Source: Trichodelitschia bisporula (lineage: Eukaryota; Ascomycota; Dothideomycetes; Phaeotrichales; Phaeotrichaceae). Taken from it: 64,000 bases of DNA. Location of the stretch: the NCBI GenBank assembly GCA_010356995.1, contig ML996687.1, forward strand, positions 187,803-251,802. Reading direction: 5' to 3'. Positions 31,183 to 41,404 of the stretch are shown here, in pieces; position 1 is the stretch's first letter, and each line of letters begins with the position of its first letter. The notes below the pieces were generated by a model. That model was not told the origin of the DNA and did not search any database. It saw nothing but the letters and a program-made list of their open reading frames with translations. The position numbers were made by a program, and so were the translations under genes.

Positions 31183-31953
31183 CTAAGCCATCATAGCAGC
31201 AACCACACCCGCAACACCACCCATAACCCCCGCCATCGCCCACCCACGCCCCGCAGCCTCACTCTTCGCACTACCAGTGCTAGAGCTACCACCCGCCGCA
31301 CCGCTAGACGTGCTGCTCCCACCGCTGCTAGACGGTAGGTTGGACGCCGGGCCCTGCACGCCGCCGCTCACGGCCTTGGGCTGGCTGCTGCTGGACGTGC
31401 CGGTGGAGGCGGAGCGCCAGGCGTCGAGGGAGTCGCCGGACGAGCTACGTCGCAGTCAGTAAAGCGTGTATGTAAGAGAGGGGGGCGGAACGTACGGCGG
31501 GTTGATAACAGCCACCATGCCACTCTGGCAGTGGTTCTGCACGGAGCAATACAGCCAGATGGGGTCGGTGCCGTTGACCGTGATGGAGAAGACCTTGCCC
31601 TGCCCACCGCATTAGCACCACACAGAGCCTAGAGTGGCGCAACCCACCGGCGCAAGCATCCCGCTGTAAATCCCGTCGGTGCTCGGCTGGCACGCCTTCC
31701 CAAACGTGCCCTGCACGACGTCGTGCGTCTGCTCCGCGAAGTGGAACTCGATCTGGCTACCCTGGGGGGCGGTAATGCTGTCCGGACTGAAGGTCAGCCC
31801 GCCCGCGCCGACGGTGACGGTCTGTACAGAGGCAGGCGCGGCAGACGAAGCGGACGAAGCAGACGACGCAGAAGACGCCGCGGCGGGCGCGCCGTACTGC
31901 GCAGCCGCGAAGCCGGCAAGCGCGAGGGGGAGGGCGAAGCTGATCTGGACCAT
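31183..31953 (-). CDS. Secreted serine-rich cupredoxin, probably GPI-anchored
   Basis: Three exons (31953-31648, 31599-31496, 31444-31183; introns 48 and 51 nt) give 223 residues. Fungal extracellular serine-rich proteins of this type carry one blue-copper (cupredoxin) domain on the cell surface. A signal peptide (FALPLALAGFAAAQ) is followed by a Ser/Ala spacer, then VTVGAGGLTFSPDSITAPQG and IEFHFAEQTHDVVQGTF. The likely copper ligands are His77, Cys120, His125 and Met130, the last three in WLYCSVQNHCQSGM. The C-terminal third is Ser/Gly-rich and ends in a hydrophobic segment (MGGVAGVVAAMMA), as expected of a GPI signal. The ATG at 31953 is preferred over the frame's first ATG at 32013, because it begins the signal peptide directly. 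The intron joins restore the cupredoxin motif exactly. Confidence 0.9.
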
Positions 31954-32775
31954 AATTGCAGAGATGAAGATACTGTACAGGAAGTGAGATGAACGAGAGC
32001 ACGAAGAACACAACGAGGCCCACGACGGGGCGCCTCCCAGCTAAATACCCCCCTTCCGTTTCAGCGCAAACGCTCGCCCACACAACGTCCACCCTCGCAT
32101 CAGCCGCCCGCTGCGGCGCCTTTGTCAGCGTCAGCGCCGTGTGTGGACAGTTGTGCGATCAGGGGCGGCCAATCTCCACCCCCGCGCGCAGCAGGCTGAT
32201 ATGCGCGGACCAATCCGACGCGGTGCGCCTGGCGCACGCCGAGTCTGGGGAGGGAAGTAAGCTTTGTGTCGTGTGCATGATGGGCGCTGGGGTGGGGGTT
32301 GTTGTGGTGGGTGAGATGTGAGAGGATGGGGGAGGGAGACGCGTGGCCCCTCGGCTGGAATGCATGGGGGCTGTGGGACGTGGTGCAAATGTTGCATCTG
32401 TTTCTAGTTCCAGTTCTAGCCCGGTGCGGGGAAACGCAGTGCGTTGCGGAAGGCTGGCGGGGCTTCGGGAGGGAGGGAACGCGGCGGGCTGGGCGCAGCA
32501 ACGGGCCGGGATGGGGATTTTCCCTTCCGGGACCGGGACGTCAGACGCGTGTTTGGCGGACGAGTTGAGTCGCGATATCAAATCCGCTGCGGCTGCGTTT
32601 CGTGAGATCGTTATTCCCGGCCCGCTCAGCACATCCCATTATCGGCATCCAAATACCATCGGTCTCACTGCCGTACCATCGGTCTCACTGCCGTACCATC
32701 GGTCTCCCTGCCGTACCCAAATATAACTCTGCTCAGCGCAGTTCGTTCCTCGCGCGTGCTTGTTGCACCGTCGCA
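31954..32775. promoter_or_regulatory. Divergent promoter region, cupredoxin and HAUS4-like gene
   Basis: 0.8 kb between divergent genes. It includes the 20-bp tandem repeat listed next, about 65 bp before the HAUS4-like start. Open frames on both strands are composition-driven. Confidence 0.4.
32654..32713. repeat. Three head-to-tail 20-bp units
   Basis: TACCATCGGTCTCACTGCCG occurs three times in a row, the last copy with one base changed (CACTG to CCCTG) and the first joined to AAA. It lies directly upstream of the HAUS4-like gene and could be a promoter repeat or a chance expansion. Confidence 0.9.
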
Positions 32776-33921
32776 ATGCTCCCCCCCGTCCCGCCCACAG
32801 TCCTCGAGCGCAACCCACGCTTCAAAGCCTTGTACCAGGACCTGAGCACCAGCCGACTGAACCCCGATGCCTCGACACGGCTTATCAAGCAGCAGCGTGC
32901 GCAGGCGGACATCGAGAAGGTCTTACTTCCTCTATCCCCTCCCTCCCCCCAAACACCCTCCCTCAAACCCCCACTAACCCCTCCCTAGACCCTCCAAACC
33001 GCGCGCACACACCTCGCACGCACCCAACTCCTGACCCACGCCCTAGCTGCCATAAGCTCACACCCCTCGCTCGCGCCCGAAGTACGTACGCGCAAGCCGG
33101 TTGGGCATCGTCAGCTTTATCTAACGCGCGCAGCTCGTGGCCACGACCCGCGTTGCGGCCGCGCAGTTGGCCGGCGAATTATCCCGCGATGAGGGGGAGC
33201 TGCTGGCTGATGATTTGGAGTATTTTGTTGTGCGTACCTGGCTTATCTCACGACCATGCCGCTGACAACGCAGGCTTCGACACCTACTCTCTCGCCGCTT
33301 CTCACGACGCACCTAACTATCAGCGCGCAACATCTTAGCATGCTGCTCTCTGCGCCTGCGGAGGCAGCGCCTATTACTTCTATATCCAGTCTCGCGACGA
33401 GCCTGTCCGAGTCGCTAACCACGCAGACTGCTACGATAGCCAGCACCCACCTGCGCATCACCGAGCTCAGCGCCGCAATCCAGTCCGCACAGCGCGAATT
33501 GCTCGAGTCTGCCGTGCGTGTGCTGGAGCAGACGGTACATGGGGCTGTTGCCCGAGGAACCAAAGCTAAAGCCGAGCACTTAGGCGTCGTGGCTAGGGGT
33601 TTGGAGCTGAAGTTACAGTATGTGGCCCGGTCGCGATGAATGTCACGTGAGGCTGGGATGACTGACATGCGCAGGATACTGGCGCAGACAGACCCGGTTA
33701 CCAATGATGCTGCTTTCCGTGGAGCCCTAAGGACGTATGCGGCCCATCTCGATGAGTTGGAGAAGGCCCTGGGGGTGAGGGTTGAAAAGGCGGAGACGGC
33801 GATGAGGGGGTATGAGAAGGGAGGGAAGGGGATGGCGGATGTGGGGAAGAGGTATGCGGAGTTGTTGAAGGAGAGGGAGGAGTTGAAGAGTGAGATTGCC
33901 GTGCTGGAGACGAGGAGGTGA
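32776..33921 (+). CDS. Coiled-coil protein resembling HAUS4 (augmin subunit)
   Basis: Five exons (32776-32919, 32989-33081, 33134-33229, 33274-33617, 33675-33921) give 307 residues, all joined in phase. The start VLERNPRFKALYQDLSTSRL resembles the N-terminal NPxFxxLxxxL block of HAUS4. The C-terminal part, ILAQTDPV followed by a helix with YAAHLDELEKALGVRVEKAE and GMADVGKRYAELLKEREELK, resembles the HAUS4 end, where a tyrosine-containing helix follows a heptad region. Augmin recruits gamma-tubulin to the sides of spindle microtubules, and Aspergillus has an augmin complex. The middle is helical and Ala/Leu/Ser-rich. The family call is from remembered similarity and should be taken as probable at best; that it is a real coiled-coil gene is much surer. 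Confidence 0.6.
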
Positions 33922-34217
33922 GGACTGTGGTATGCGACCTGGGATAAGATCCCATAGGAGCGGAACAAGTCGCGATGGAGTATACTAACGCAGAGGGCGT
34001 TTGGATGCATGCACCTTCCCGTGTTGCCATCACCAACAGGGCACAGTATCAGGGCATCAAAAGCTAGCGGCATCAACGCAGCGAGCGGCTGCGAGGCGGT
34101 CACTGATGGCGTTCTACATACCGTAGTCATGCAGGCATTAGGTCCAAGTATTCATCTACATCTCGATTACATCAATCCTCAAGCCACCACATTCGCCCGC
34201 CTAACATCAACCGCATC
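33922..34217. other. Short intergenic, convergent gene ends
   Basis: 296 bp between the HAUS4-like stop and the stop of the small secreted protein. No feature recognised. Confidence 0.4.
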
Positions 34218-34686
34218 CTACTTGCTACACGTAACCATCACCGACGTCGGGCCATCGTTTGCACCTGGCCCATCACCCAGACAAGTCGCAGTGGGCACAT
34301 CACCCGAGTCGCCTGTGCAGTCGTCGGAGAGCCAGCCCGTGACTATACACGAAACCACATTAGCACCACCTCGAGCCCCCATTCTCTCACACGACGTGAA
34401 GGAAGCAGGCCAACGCGAAGAAAGAAGGAGGGCACGTACCCTTGCAATTGCGTCCGCTGGACGCCATCCCCGTGATCTTGAAGTTACCGGGTGGTACAAA
34501 GCAAGAACCCTCGAGCGGGCGAGAGATGTTGATGGGCGCCGAACACCCCGGCGCCTTGAACACCTGAATCGTAGCGTAGACAGGAGAAGCGCGGATGTCG
34601 ATGGCGGCAGCGGAGACGAGCGGGACGGTGGTGGAGAGAAGGAAAGCAAGCGCGAAGAGGACGGCGGTGAAGAGCTTCGAGAACAT
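34218..34686 (-). CDS. Small secreted six-cysteine protein, effector-like
   Basis: Two exons (34686-34440 and 34342-34218, 97-nt intron with GTACGT donor, GTGCTAATG branch site and TATAG acceptor) give 123 residues. The first 24 residues form a clear signal peptide (MFSKLFTAVLFALAFLLS, with Ala before the probable cleavage). The mature part has six cysteines: one in KAPGCSAP, one in EGSCFVPPGN, one in GRNCK, and three in exon 2 (SDDCTG, TATCLG, VMVTC). Without the intron the frame would stop after two cysteines less favourable residues and lose half of them, so the spliced form is preferred. Even cysteine number, small size and secretion fit fungal effectors or wall-associated proteins. No family was recognised and no function is claimed. 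An ATG further upstream (34752) gives an implausible N-terminus before the signal peptide. Confidence 0.78.
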
Positions 34687-35408
34687 CGTGAAAGTTTGGC
34701 GTGGAGAAAAACGAGGGTCAGGTATCGTGAAGTGTGCCTTGAAGACCTTCAAAGGCGATGGACAGCGGATGCCAAAGTGCGATGATGAAACGCGAAAGGA
34801 AATGGGCTTCCAGGCTTTTTACCTTTCCCCCTACCCCAACCCACCTGCCATCCCCCTTCCCTGAGGTTGTCGCGATTGGCCTCCCCGGCCCTCGTGGCTT
34901 CCCCATTCCGGCAACCGGGATCCATTGGACGGGGAAGCTTGGCGTGTTGGTTCGCTGAGGAGGCTCGAGCGGGGACGAACCAGCGACGGCCAGGGGACGA
35001 GAATAGAAATGCTCAGGTGGACCGGTTAACAACAAAACGCCTGTCAACTGTAAATTGAGAGCAGATAGAATTGCAGAACAACATTTACTAGGAACATAAC
35101 TGGTGTTAAGCCCGTCACTGCTCCACAACTATCGACGCCTCCTCCAATGCCAACGCCTTTTGATACCCTTTCCCGTGCCGGGTACATTATGCTGGGATAT
35201 CTCTAGATCCCCTAAGCACGCCAACTACTTTGATCGCAACATGGTTGTATCTTCGCGCCCAGCCCAGCCGTGCAACGCGGAGCCCGCATCAAGTAACCAC
35301 CCATCCATATACATATCCAAACCCCCTCTCCGCCACAGCCTCAGGATCGGGGCAGCTCACTCCTCGATGAAAGAGTTGTAACGCGCGACACCTCTTCATA
35401 CCACCCAC
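34687..35408. other. Intergenic, no gene seen
   Basis: 0.7 kb upstream of the small secreted protein and downstream of the Utp12-domain gene. Nothing recognised. Confidence 0.45.
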
Positions 35409-36830
35409 TCACCGCCGTCCGAAGGCTGATGACACCATAGACTTCTTTGAGGGCCTCGTATCAACAACACTCTCCCCCTGTTCTTCCTCCTCCGGCTCCG
35501 ACATGTCGTCGTCATCGCTTGTGACCTCAGCCTCGGAAGCCTCATCGTCGATGAACCCAGCTTCATCCTCGTCTTCGTCCTCATCGTCATCCTCCGAGTT
35601 GCTGTCCTCCGACTCGACTTCACCATTGGCGAACCGGGCAAGGGTATCCGCATCCAGGTCTTCGGATTCCTCGTCCTCGTCGTCCAGCCCCGCATGGTCG
35701 CGCTTGGCCTTCTTCCAGTATGCCGCGTCCTCGATCTTTTCCAGTGCCTCTTCCTCGTCTTCGGAGCTCTCGTCCTCGCCCTCAACGTAGATCACCGGAT
35801 TCTCCTCCTCTTGGTACCTCGACAGTGCCCGCGACTCCATTGCACGTCGCAGCTCTAGCTGAGCTGAGAGCATATCCAGTTTCCCCTTGAGTGTCAGCAG
35901 CGGCTGCAGTCCACTTGCGCGCTCCTTGATCACGCGAAACAGGCCGCTAAGCTGCCCAACGAGTTGTGGCTGCGAAGCCAAGAAGCCACCGTGCGACACA
36001 ATCGACCACTGTACCCACACCATCAAGTTCCCTGCACGCCCGGGCCGCTTGTGTATACGCTCCGCCAACCGACGGAGCAAGTCACCCACCAGCGGCGACG
36101 GTAGCCGTTCAATTGTCGAGCGCACACTTTCCAGATCGTTCATTCCGAAACATGTCTCCAGGAGCTCGCGGTCGTTGGTGCGTAGTGCTTGTGTGAGGAC
36201 GGTGCCAAGTGTGGCAGCAGATGGTGCGGCTAGCGTGTTCTTTGCTGGTACCTGTGCGAGTGCTGAGGTTTCGCGTGCGGCGTCAGCGAAGGTCGCTTCC
36301 ACATCAATAGGCTCGGCAACGTGGGTACGGAGGATTTCGCCAAAGGAAGGTTCTTCGCGGATATCGCTTTCCTTGGTAGCATCGCCGGCGAGTTTGGCGG
36401 ATGAAGCTCCATCGGCCATTTCCTCATCGTCGTCGACCCCATTTTGCTCCACCTGCTTTTTCTCTGTATCTTCATTTTCATTACTTTCATCGCTGGCCTC
36501 GTCTGCGGATTCCTCGTCGCTGCTATCGCTGGAAATGACCACGACATTCTCTTCGGGCGCGTCGGCCATGGCGACGTCACCATTACCCTCTGGTCTGGAA
36601 ACAACGGTGTGTGCGTCGTCGACCCGCATCCTCTTCGCCTGCTTTACACCGTTGGTCGTGACTGCACTAAGCTTCTTTCCACCATTCTTCAACAGGACAT
36701 CACCCAGGCCATTTTCGCGCGTGTCTTTCGAGCGACGAGGTCGCTTTGCGGGAGGTGCGTCGGCGGCGGAGTGGGCGGACATCGGTTTTGTGGCAGTCGC
36801 GCGGGATCTGGGAGCAATCGGGGCCACCAT
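35409..36830 (-). CDS. Utp12-domain nucleolar protein (small-subunit processome)
   Basis: A single frame of 473 codons from the ATG at 36830, which has a strong context (CGCCATGG). The frame continues upstream to 36977, but the added residues look unconserved. The protein starts with a basic segment (PPAKRPRRSKDTREN), then long acidic runs (SSDSSDEESADEASDESNEN). Residues about 205-335 form a Utp12/Dip2 domain: LGTVLTQALRTNDRELLETC, SVRSTIERLPSPLVGDLLRR, GRAGNLMVWVQWSIVSHGGF, then LTLKGKLDMLSAQLELRR. Utp12-domain proteins (yeast Utp5, Utp12, Utp13) belong to the U3 processome for 18S rRNA maturation. Here no WD40 repeats precede the domain, so it is closest to the WD-less Utp12 proteins annotated in ascomycetes and perhaps Utp5-like. 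The C-terminus is again very acidic, ending in a basic cap. Confidence 0.85.
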   Translation of the reverse strand: MVAPIAPRSRATATKPMSAHSAADAPPAKRPRRSKDTRENGLGDVLLKNGGKKLSAVTTNGVKQAKRMRVDDAHTVVSRPEGNGDVAMADAPEENVVVISSDSSDEESADEASDESNENEDTEKKQVEQNGVDDDEEMADGASSAKLAGDATKESDIREEPSFGEILRTHVAEPIDVEATFADAARETSALAQVPAKNTLAAPSAATLGTVLTQALRTNDRELLETCFGMNDLESVRSTIERLPSPLVGDLLRRLAERIHKRPGRAGNLMVWVQWSIVSHGGFLASQPQLVGQLSGLFRVIKERASGLQPLLTLKGKLDMLSAQLELRRAMESRALSRYQEEENPVIYVEGEDESSEDEEEALEKIEDAAYWKKAKRDHAGLDDEDEESEDLDADTLARFANGEVESEDSNSEDDDEDEDEDEAGFIDDEASEAEVTSDDDDMSEPEEEEQGESVVDTRPSKKSMVSSAFGRR

Positions 36831-38683
36831 GGCGGGGGGTCCACCGGGAGGAGTGAGAGTGGGAGATGGGCGAAGAGGTGACTGAGGGAGGGCAAGCTGT
36901 CCAGCTGGCTCACAGACAACAGCTCTGTTGGTGTAGAGGATTGACAAATGGCGAATCTGTAGATGAGATAGAGCCACGGACGAAGCAGTTGTGTTGCAGT
37001 TGAAGCGAAAGAGAACTTTTTTTGGCCCAGGGAAGTTTCTCCTCTGCGTGCTGCAGCGACGGATACAAAAGTTCTTCCAAGCCCTAGCCCTCTTTGGTCA
37101 TTAGCCTGAGCACAGGCCACGTCTCCGTTAGGGGCTGACACCGACTTGCGATGGCTGGGTATAATAAGCGTGTCCGCCCCCGAAACCCAATGGTGCCGTG
37201 ACCTTGAATTATTGACACACACAACCCCCCCCCTCTCCTCCCCCATTCCATCCCACCCTCCATCAGAAGCTTCCGCTCCACCCCCCCTCCCCCGCTCCGC
37301 TGGTCTTTTCTACTCTTTCCGCCCTTTCCCGCCCCCTGTTTGCTTACTTCTCGGGCAAAGACTCCGGACGCGTTCTCGCCCTTTTCCCATCCTGCCACAG
37401 TTGAAACACACTGAAGGTGGACGCCACACTCTTTCACATCCAACCATTCAACCATTCCTCGGTATCTCCGCTCCGCTCCTCCGCCCACCCCCGCCCCCTC
37501 TCCGACTCACACGAACTACCCGGCAAACATCTCCCATTCGCCGAACCTTACCTCCCGTTGTCGTCATCTCCATCGTCGGCTCCAGGCACTTGCAGCAGGC
37601 TTTCCATCCGCCAAGATCCGCTGCAACGCGCCAAACCACCAATCACCCATCAGGCTAGGATCTGATTGCTCTCCGTCTTGCGGCAGCCTGTTGCACCGCC
37701 GCCAGCGGAAGTGCGCAGAGTTTGCGGCATTCGCTTTATTAGCTGCAGCCGTCCCCCTGTGACGCATCAGCTCCATCGTTTTTTCTTCTTCGCCACACCT
37801 TGCCTCTTAGGTGCTTCTCACCTGGGCAGCGCACGCGACTTCTTCGCGATTCTCCGAAGGCTTGGTGTTGGTGAAGCGCGCGCAAATTTACGACGCGTCG
37901 CATCCATCCCGTCCAAACGGTAGAGGCGCATAGTTCTCGCTGCCTCAGGCCGTTCCGCGTCAAGGATTCCTGCCTGACAGCCTCACCCTCCTTCCCTCGC
38001 CTCGTCCGCTTCGCCTCCAATCTCCACCCAACATCTCGCGCCTCCTCCGCTCTGGTCGCCGTTGGACCACCCCTGCTTCCTCTCCCCTACCCTCCGCCCC
38101 GCGCCCCCCTCTCGGCTGTTTACGGTTTGGTGGCAGGAATCGGCGGGTCGCGACTGACCGGGTATCTCCCGCGGCTTTCGAGGTCACATGACGGCTACCC
38201 CCGGTGCGGTTCAGTCGGCGTCTGCATAAATTCTTCCAGACGGGATCCTCGATTTTTTTTTGCGATCCCACCCCACTCGCGCATCCCTCTCCCACCCCCC
38301 TCCCCCCGGCCACAATTTTCCCGCACCACGCCCCACCCCTGTCCACCTCGGCAAACCATTTCTCCGATCCGACGTGCGCGCGCACGCCACCTTTCCACTT
38401 CCCCACCTACTTGCGACGACATCTCGGTCCTGTAAATTGCCACTGCAATTCCGTTGTCGCATCGAACATTAGCGCATAATCGCAAACTTTCTCGTCTTTC
38501 GCGCACATCATAGAGCTACGATACTCGGGACTTTGTCATCGAAACCAGTTTGCGCGGGATTCAGCGATCGCAAAGACATCGTGTGATCGGTTCCACTCTG
38601 CATTACGTCACGACGAGGATTGCGACGATCAAGGAATTAGGCAGTAACTAAGAAAAGGCGGCGCGCGCGCCCGCACATCGTCC
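36831..38683. promoter_or_regulatory. Divergent promoter region, Utp12 gene and BDF1
   Basis: 1.85 kb between divergent genes. Strongly C/T-rich on the plus strand from 37200 to 38450, as seen in leaders of highly expressed fungal genes. All open frames here are composition-driven. A T-rich run (TTTTTTTT) lies at 38253-38260. Confidence 0.5.
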
Positions 38684-41404
38684 ATGGCCGTGATGCCTTC
38701 GCAGGCCTCGCCGGACACCATTGCGCTCGGCGACAAGCCACAGGTTGCGGACGTTGTGAAGGAGTCAAAAGTGAATGGGTGAGTCTCTCACGACTCCTGT
38801 GACGTGACCGCTTTTCGTAGTCGACTTGAAATGCTGAACCTGTCCCTGCAGGAGCACCCCCCATTTCGATGCTCTCTTTGATGATTCGGCGCCTGCGGTC
38901 CAGAATGGCGTGACGCATGATCCCGTCGAGGACGCGCACGAGGCGGCAAGCGTTGTGGACGCCATGGAGGTCGTTGAGGAGGGGCCTGCCTCAGGCAAAC
39001 CGACGGGCGACGCATCGGATGTTCACATGATCATGGAGACCGATGCCAAGAAGGACGATGTACATATGGATGCCAAGGAGACCGATGCGCACATCGATAC
39101 AGCAGAACATTCAGGAAGCCCTATTCCACCGGAAGAACTGCCGTCGGCCAAGCTGGAGAGCTCCCCCCAGCGCACAGACCACCCCACCGCAGCAACCAGT
39201 GGCAGCAACAATCTTCCCGACGCGACAAACGAGCCCCCTTCTCTCGAACTTCCTCAATCTCCAACCTCCATCCCCCCACACACTTCATCCCCACCCCCTA
39301 CTGCCACCTCACCATCCGGAAATCCCGTAATGGCGATCACGCGGGGCATGGTTCGTCGTCGCGACAGCGATGCCGATCCTGAGCCTCCGCACGCTAAGCG
39401 CGCGAAGACCGACAGCGACGGCGATGTTGACATGGTAGATTCGCAGCCCACTGCGCATACCGAAAAACAAGCCGTCCCTTCGACCTCCGAGAACGCGACA
39501 AACTCGAAGCTTACCCCGATAGGCGATGGCAGTGGCGGTACGCCCAGCCTGCCGGTCATGCCCTCTTACGGCTCGACCCCCATGACAGATGCGGAGTACC
39601 GGAACCTTGTCGACGTGATCCGTAAGACCAAGAAGGTTAAAACGGCGCTCCCATTCCTTCATCCAGTCGATGCTGTTGCGTTGAACATCCCAACCTACCC
39701 ACAGATCATCAAGACGCCGATGGACCTCTCGACCATTGAGAAGAAGTTGAAGGATAGCCAGTATCCCACCATCGACGCTTTCATGGCCGACATTGAGACA
39801 ATGGTTCAGAACGCGATCACGTTCAACGGTTCTCAGCATATGGTTGCCCAGCAAGGCATGAATCTTCGCGCCTACATCATGAAGCTGGTGGACCTCATGC
39901 CCAAGGGAGGCACGGCCACGGCCAACTTGGCCAAGCGCCCCAAGAATACGTTAGTATCTGTACCGCCAAAGCCTTCCGTACAACGTCGTGAATCTCGTGG
40001 CATTGCTCGTTCTCCATCCGCAAAATCTGCGGGTTCTCCATCCGTAAAACCTGCGCCTGCGGCACCGGCACCGGCCCCGCCACCGGCCCCGCCACCGGCC
40101 CCGCCACAGGTCGGATATCTCGATCAAAATGGCTTACCGATCATTCGGCGTCTTGCCAATTCTCGTGCGGACCGCCCAAAGCGGGAGATTCACCCACCGA
40201 AGAAGGACCTACCCTTCTTGGCTTCTCGGCCTAAGAAGAAGAAGGGTCAAATTGAGCTCAAGTTCTGTGAAACGGTGATCAAGGAGATTCACAAGCAGCG
40301 CCACAAGGCCTTCTCGTGGCCCTTTCTTACGCCCGTCGATCCGGTGGCCTTGAACATTCCTACCTACCTCAAGATCATCAAAAAGCCCATGGATTTTGGG
40401 ACAATTGAAACCAAGCTAACCAATGGGGAATACTCTAGTGCTAAGGAGTTCCACGCCGACTCCAAGCTTGTCTTCCAAAACTGTGCCAAGTTCAACCCGA
40501 GGGATGAGCCCGTGTACGGCATGGGGCAGCAGCTTGAAAAGGTGTTTGATGACAAGTGGGCCACGAAGGATCAGTGGATTGCCGACAACACTCCTCCCTC
40601 GGAGCCACCGTCTGATGCGGAAGATGAGGACGAGGAGGATGAAGATGAAACGCCTTCTTCGATCCAGCGCATGATGCAAATCCAGGAGGAGATTGCTGCT
40701 CTCACTGCTGAGGCCTTCCAGATCACCAACGGGGTGAAAGCGTCCAAGAACGTTAAAGCGCGGGGCAAGACGGTCAAGACGAGCAAGGCTATCGAGTCTG
40801 GCGGGCGGAAGAACTCCAAGACCTCGGGTGCTGCCTCGAAGTCGTCCAGCAAGAGCAAGCCGAAGTACCGCAAGCTCACAATGGACCAGAAACGTGTCGT
40901 GTCCGAGGGCATTCAAGCTCTGGACGAGGGTCAGATGCGTAAGGCCGTCCAGATCATCCGCAACGGCGTTCCTGCTCTCCGGGTATGTTATGTTCTGCGC
41001 ATTAACCGCAGGCAGTGTTCTGACAAGGTGTACAGGGTGTGAATGACGATGAGCTTGAGCTTGACATTGACGAGATCCCGGATCCCGTGCTGTCTGAGCT
41101 GTACGACTTCGTCAAGCGTGCGCGTCCTCGTGACCTCTCGGAGGATGATGACTACGAGGAGCCGCGCGCCGTGACCAAGACCTCGACTCTTGGGCGTCGC
41201 AAGAACAAGCCCATGTCTGCGCGTGAGCAGGAGTCGAAGATCGAGAAGGTCAAGGCGCAACTCCAGCGGTTTCAAGCGTCTGACCATTCGCCTGGTGAGT
41301 CCTGCGTAAATCCGGAGCCGGACCGTGCTGACCGTAGTGAAGTTGCCCAAGACGACGAAGGCTCGAGCGATGACGAAGACAGTGAAAGCAGCGAAGAGGA
41401 GTAG
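38684..41404 (+). CDS. BDF1: BDF1, double bromodomain BET protein
   Basis: Three exons (38684-38778, 38852-40982, 41036-41404) give 864 residues. BET proteins bind acetylated histone H4 and couple chromatin to TFIID and SWR1. An acidic, Pro/Ser-rich N-terminus leads to bromodomain 1 (about 275-378: HPVDAVALNIPTYPQIIKTP, MDLSTIEKKL, NAITFNGSQH, with the Asn that binds acetyl-lysine). A Pro/Ala linker with APAPAPPPAPPPAPP follows, then bromodomain 2 (about 498-603: TPVDPVALNIPTYLKIIKKP, MDFGTIETKL, NCAKFNPRDEPVYGMG). The NET domain is at about 704-770 (KLTMDQKRVVSEGIQALDE, ELDIDEIPDPVLSELYDFV). The C-terminus ends in Ser/Glu runs. A further intron with donor GTGAGT at 41294 and an AAG acceptor would remove 57 nt in frame from the tail (see findings). 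Confidence 0.95.

Noticed and set aside
35503-36885. Serine-rich plus-strand frames opposite the Utp12 gene
   Set aside because: They are the antisense of acidic Glu/Asp codons in the real gene.
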